DNA of 7,645 nucleotides from Bacillota bacterium (GTDB taxonomy: Bacteria > Bacillota > Clostridia > Oscillospirales > Acutalibacteraceae): positions 1-7,645 of the forward strand of contig WQTL01000418.1 of NCBI GenBank assembly GCA_009786275.1, written 5' to 3'. This document shows positions 5,911 to 7,645 of the stretch, piece after piece. A program made the position numbers and the translations under genes. A model generated the notes under the pieces. The model saw only the letters and a list, made by a program, of their open reading frames with translations, was not told where the DNA came from and searched no databases. Within the stretch, counting starts at the first letter, position 1; every line of letters begins with the position of its first letter.

Positions 5911-6010
5911 CCGCCCCTGCTGCCAAACGGTGAGCGGTTAGCTATCTTCGTCTATATGCGGAGGGACGCTGCCAACCCGGCAATGCCAAATCTCAACGCC
6001 CCCTTGGCAC
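5896..6010 (-). ncRNA. Candidate antisense RNA antitoxin
   Basis: A leftward RNA of about 115 nt is predicted from the consensus promoter at 6017-6045 (start near 6010) to the T-run after the hairpin (minus-strand TTTTTATT, 5903-5896). A 5' stem of TGCCAA/TTGGCA (6009-6004 with 5989-5984) and the terminator stem give the usual two-stem-loop antisense RNA shape. It is fully complementary to the last five codons, stop and 3' region of the toxin mRNA. On the plus strand GCTGCCAA occurs twice, in the terminator loop (5919-5926) and at 5968-5975, with a related ATGCCAA at 5983-5989, possibly recognition repeats. No protein is needed for this region. Confidence 0.65.
5906..5942. terminator. Shared hairpin terminator of toxin and antitoxin RNAs
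   Basis: GCTAACCGC (5906-5914) and GCGGTTAGC (5934-5942) form a perfect 9-bp stem. On the minus strand it is followed within three bases by TTTTTATT, a strong terminator for the antisense RNA. On the plus strand only TATCTTCGTC follows, so termination of the toxin mRNA may be leaky. The stem contains the toxin stop codon. Confidence 0.8.
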
Positions 6011-6016
6011 ACCTCT

Positions 6017-6045
6017 ATTATACCCGGAACAGGGGCCACTGTCAA
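6017..6045 (-). promoter_or_regulatory. Perfect-consensus promoter of the antisense RNA
   Basis: Minus strand: TTGACA (6045-6040), exactly 17 nt, and TATAAT (6022-6017), matching the sigma-A consensus at all twelve positions. There is no ORF with a ribosome binding site downstream on this strand before the hairpin terminator, which is why an RNA product is proposed. It starts 22 nt after the stop of the GNAT gene. Confidence 0.85.
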
Positions 6046-6066
6046 GGGGGAATTTCGTTTTGCAGG

Positions 6067-6585
6067 TCAAATTTTCTTCATGTAGATGGGCCTGTGGTTA
6101 TCCGGGTCCGTCCGCTGGCTGTCGCTGTACCCGGCCGACAGCCAGAACGGCTCCCCCGTCACCGGGTCGGGCGTAAGGAAGACGTCCGCAATCCCCCAGC
6201 CGAGGAATATCTCCTCCATGCGCCGATTCATTTCCGTTGCAAACCCCTTTCGCCGGAAGGGAGGGGCAACGCAAAACTCCATCACCATGCCGTAGTCAGG
6301 CGGAATGCCCACGGACTTGATGCCGCCGGAAAGCCCGAAGAACGAGAAGCCGACCATGCGCCCCTGCGAATACAGGGCATAGAAACCCGTTTGGGGCGTC
6401 TTATGCGCGTGCGCCACCCGGTTTTTCAGGCGGCAATAAACTTTTCGCCGCCCTTCCGGCTTCACACCGTTCCTTGTGCCGGTTTCGCGCCAATAGGGGA
6501 GCCATAGCTTGCGCAGCGCCCGCATCTGCCGCCGGTCGCCGGGGTCTACGGCGGCGAAATCAAGATTTTGCATGTCTGTTTCCAT
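6067..6585 (-). CDS. GNAT family N-acetyltransferase
   Basis: 172 residues, full length for a single-domain GNAT. Strand GMVMEFCVAPPF (99-110) leads into the acetyl-CoA pyrophosphate loop RRKGFA (111-116), followed by the helix EMNRRMEEIF. The N-terminal half is rich in basic residues (RRKVYCRLKNRVAHAHK, about 46-62). The C-terminal FWLSAGYSDSQ is a typical GNAT end, where a Gly-Tyr follows the last strand. The substrate is unknown. ATG 6585 has AAGAAGG 6 nt upstream. That ribosome binding site is complementary to CCTTCTTTC upstream, and an intrinsic terminator and a leader ORF precede the gene, so expression looks conditional. No terminator follows; transcripts may run into the antisense RNA region. 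Confidence 0.88.
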   Translation of the reverse strand: METDMQNLDFAAVDPGDRRQMRALRKLWLPYWRETGTRNGVKPEGRRKVYCRLKNRVAHAHKTPQTGFYALYSQGRMVGFSFFGLSGGIKSVGIPPDYGMVMEFCVAPPFRRKGFATEMNRRMEEIFLGWGIADVFLTPDPVTGEPFWLSAGYSDSQRTDPDNHRPIYMKKI

Positions 6586-6591
6586 GAAATA

Positions 6592-6652
6592 CCTTCTTTC
6601 AAAATAAATGCGCCCCTGACAAAATCAGAGGCGCTTATCGCACGAAAGAAGG
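6592..6652 (-). promoter_or_regulatory. Ribosome-binding-site sequestering stem upstream of the GNAT gene
   Basis: CCTTCTTTC (minus strand, 6652-6644) is the exact complement of GAAAGAAGG (6600-6592), which includes the GNAT ribosome binding site. The 9-bp outer stem encloses the terminator hairpin at 6610-6634. When both form, the binding site is hidden and transcription would also be terminated. Confidence 0.7.
6610..6634 (-). terminator. Intrinsic terminator (attenuator) before the GNAT gene
   Basis: On the minus strand, GCGCCTCTGA (6634-6625) pairs with TCAGGGGCGC (6619-6610): a 10-bp stem with one G-U pair and a 5-nt loop, followed by ATTTATTTT. It lies 24 nt upstream of the GNAT ATG and downstream of the leader ORF, so it can act as a regulated terminator. 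On the plus strand the stem has a mismatch and lacks a T-run. Confidence 0.75.
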
Positions 6653-6654
6653 GC

Positions 6655-6717
6655 TTAAGCCCCACGCACGGCGACAGGCAATATGATTTCTGATTTCGTC
6701 CTGTTCAGTTTCATCAT
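6655..6717 (-). CDS. 20-codon leader ORF upstream of the GNAT gene
   Basis: Begins with two ATG codons (MMKLNRTKSEI...) and ends in TAA at 6655, within the palindrome GGGCTTAAGCCC (6651-6662). GCGAGGTGACGGCG supplies a ribosome binding site. The peptide has no transmembrane segment and no run of one regulatory amino acid. The codons at 6700-6689 (GACGAAATCAGA) can pair with the left arm and loop of the terminator (6629-6618; 12 pairs, one G-U). Ribosome position on this ORF would therefore decide which structure forms. It could be a plain short ORF with no role as a peptide; translation is inferred. Confidence 0.55.
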   Translation of the reverse strand: MMKLNRTKSEIILPVAVRGA

Positions 6718-6741
6718 CGCCGTCACCTCGCTTTCTCTTGT

Positions 6742-6756
6742 TATCAGGGGCTGATA
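6742..6756. promoter_or_regulatory. Small palindrome at the GNAT leader transcription start
   Basis: TATCAG-GGG-CTGATA is a perfect 6-bp inverted repeat just downstream of the -10 box, at the expected start of transcription. It could be an operator or a 5' end hairpin. Its inner 8 bases (6744-6751, TCAGGGGC on the plus strand) are also complementary to the 3' arm of the terminator (6612-6619). Confidence 0.5.
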
Positions 6757-6758
6757 TG

Positions 6759-6787
6759 ATTATGGCACAGCGCGCGGGGATTGTCAA
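6759..6787 (-). promoter_or_regulatory. Promoter of the leader-GNAT transcript
   Basis: Minus strand: TTGACA (6787-6782), a 17-nt spacer and CATAAT (6764-6759). The start should be near 6752, giving a leader of about 165 nt before the GNAT ATG, long enough to house the leader ORF and hairpins. The -35 box starts 10 nt after the flippase stop codon. Confidence 0.85.
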
Positions 6788-6796
6788 GCGTTTTTT

Positions 6797-7645
6797 CTAC
6801 ACCGCCCGCCGCATCCGCCGCAAATCCTCCGGCTGTATCGAGCCGATCAGGTACAGGGTCACGAAGTAGAACAGCCCCGCCCCGGCAATCGCCAGTGCCA
6901 GCAGCGCGGTCGAAGCCCCCAGGCCGCCGGGCTTCGCGGCGTTGAAGATACCCAGCGGGATCAGCGCGGCGCAGGCCACGCACAGCAGGGGTTCCAGCGC
7001 GGCGCGCAAGGTGGGCCGCGGGGCCCCGGTCACTTTGATTAGCCTGCGGATGCTGAAGAAAAAGTTGTAAATCTCGCTGACGAACAGCACGATGACGTAG
7101 CCCTTGATCGCCATTTTCGGCAGGAGGATGTACACCAGCACCACGCAGATGCCCGAATCGATGATGTTGTACAGCATGGAGGCCTTCTGCTCGTCCAGGC
7201 CCTTGAGCATGCCGTCCACGCTCATGTCGAGGTACATAATGGGCACCAGGGGGGCCAATATTTGCAAATAGCGCGCGGCGTCGGTGCTGCCGTAGATGCG
7301 CTGGCTCAGCGGCCCCGCGAAGGCGAAGAACATCCCCCCGGCGAACACCCCGTAGATCAGCGAGAGCTTGAGGATCGTGTGCACCGCCGAATTGATCTGA
7401 TCGGTTTTCTTTTGCACGCGCAGCTCGGAGATCTCCGGCACCAGCAGGCTGGAAAGGGAGCTGAGCACCGCCGAAGGGTACAGCAACACGGGCAGCGCCA
7501 TGGCGTGGATCACCCCGTAGATGCGCATGGCCTCCTCCTTCGAGCGCCCGGCGGCCTCGAAGCCCCGGGGGATCAGCAGGTGCTCGGTGGTGAGCAGCAC
7601 GCTGCGGGCGCAGGCCCCGGCGGCCTCCGGCCCGGCGATGTGCAG
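6797..7645 (-). CDS. SpoVB-like polysaccharide/lipid flippase of the MOP superfamily (N-terminus outside window)
   Basis: The last 282 residues are present and the frame stays open to the window edge. About six hydrophobic segments are visible (for example ALPVLLYPSAVLSSLSSLLV, LSLIYGVFAGGMFFAFAG, SGICVVLVYILLP, YVIVLFVSEIYNFFF, LLCVACAALIPLGIF, LLALAIAGAGLFYFVTLYL). The block LLIPRGFEAAGRSKEEAMRIYGVIHAMALP followed by LVPEIS is the pattern I know from stage V sporulation protein B and related polysaccharide biosynthesis exporters. These proteins move lipid-linked sugars across the membrane, and SpoVB acts in spore cortex formation. Whether this copy serves sporulation or envelope sugars cannot be told without its neighbours. 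No terminator lies between its stop and the GNAT leader promoter. Confidence 0.85.
   Translation of the reverse strand: MHIAGPEAAGACARSVLLTTEHLLIPRGFEAAGRSKEEAMRIYGVIHAMALPVLLYPSAVLSSLSSLLVPEISELRVQKKTDQINSAVHTILKLSLIYGVFAGGMFFAFAGPLSQRIYGSTDAARYLQILAPLVPIMYLDMSVDGMLKGLDEQKASMLYNIIDSGICVVLVYILLPKMAIKGYVIVLFVSEIYNFFFSIRRLIKVTGAPRPTLRAALEPLLCVACAALIPLGIFNAAKPGGLGASTALLALAIAGAGLFYFVTLYLIGSIQPEDLRRMRRAV

Noticed and set aside
5601..5926. Minus-strand frames across the toxin promoter and gene
   Set aside because: They lack ribosome binding sites and overlap promoters and the small plus-strand ORF; they are shadows.
5668..6061. An 11-nt direct repeat AATTTCGTTTT on both sides of the toxin-antitoxin locus (5668-5678 and 6051-6061), possible insertion target duplication
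   Set aside because: It is AT-rich and imperfectly placed, with no terminal inverted repeats or transposase, so chance is a sufficient explanation.

Overview
The window looks like a piece of a GC-rich member of the Bacillota, class Clostridia. The signs are strong GGAGG-type ribosome binding sites, sigma-A type promoters, a yceD-rpmF pair, a DUF512 radical-SAM protein, a small P-loop ATPase of a type I know from clostridia, and a SpoVB-like flippase. The species cannot be named from the sequence. Almost all genes lie on the minus strand; the exceptions are an Xre/TPR regulator and a 26-residue membrane peptide.

Layout by position. 1-697 (-): a two-domain GNAT acetyltransferase, cut by the window edge and translationally coupled to the gene before it. 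685-2007 (-): the DUF512 protein, whose coding sequence carries two in-frame repeat insertions. 2037-2158: promoter and 5' leader of the regulator, holding two facing arrays of a TTAGAYN heptamer. 2159-2884 (+): the Xre/TPR regulator, followed by a hairpin and a two-way terminator. 2971-3667 (-): rpmF and yceD behind a consensus promoter, with a third heptamer array supplying the end of yceD. 3738-5570 (-): the P-loop ATPase and glucose-6-phosphate isomerase (pgi).

5739-6045 is a compact candidate type I toxin-antitoxin locus. A rightward promoter drives a small hydrophobic peptide with a strong ribosome binding site. A leftward perfect-consensus promoter fires an RNA of about 115 nt into the 3' end of the toxin gene. 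The two transcripts converge on one hairpin that contains the toxin stop codon, the layout known from par/Fst-type modules.

6067-6787 (-) is a second GNAT gene with its own promoter, a 20-codon leader ORF, an intrinsic terminator just before the gene and a 9-base sequence complementary to the gene's ribosome binding site. Two upstream leader segments can also pair with the terminator. This looks like an attenuated, possibly drug- or metabolite-inducible acetyltransferase. 6797-7645 (-) is the C-terminal part of a SpoVB-like lipid/oligosaccharide flippase.

The housekeeping genes (pgi, yceD-rpmF, DUF512) are ordinary. The unusual content lies in the intergenic regions (the toxin-antitoxin module, the attenuator and the heptamer arrays) and in the repeats inserted into DUF512.
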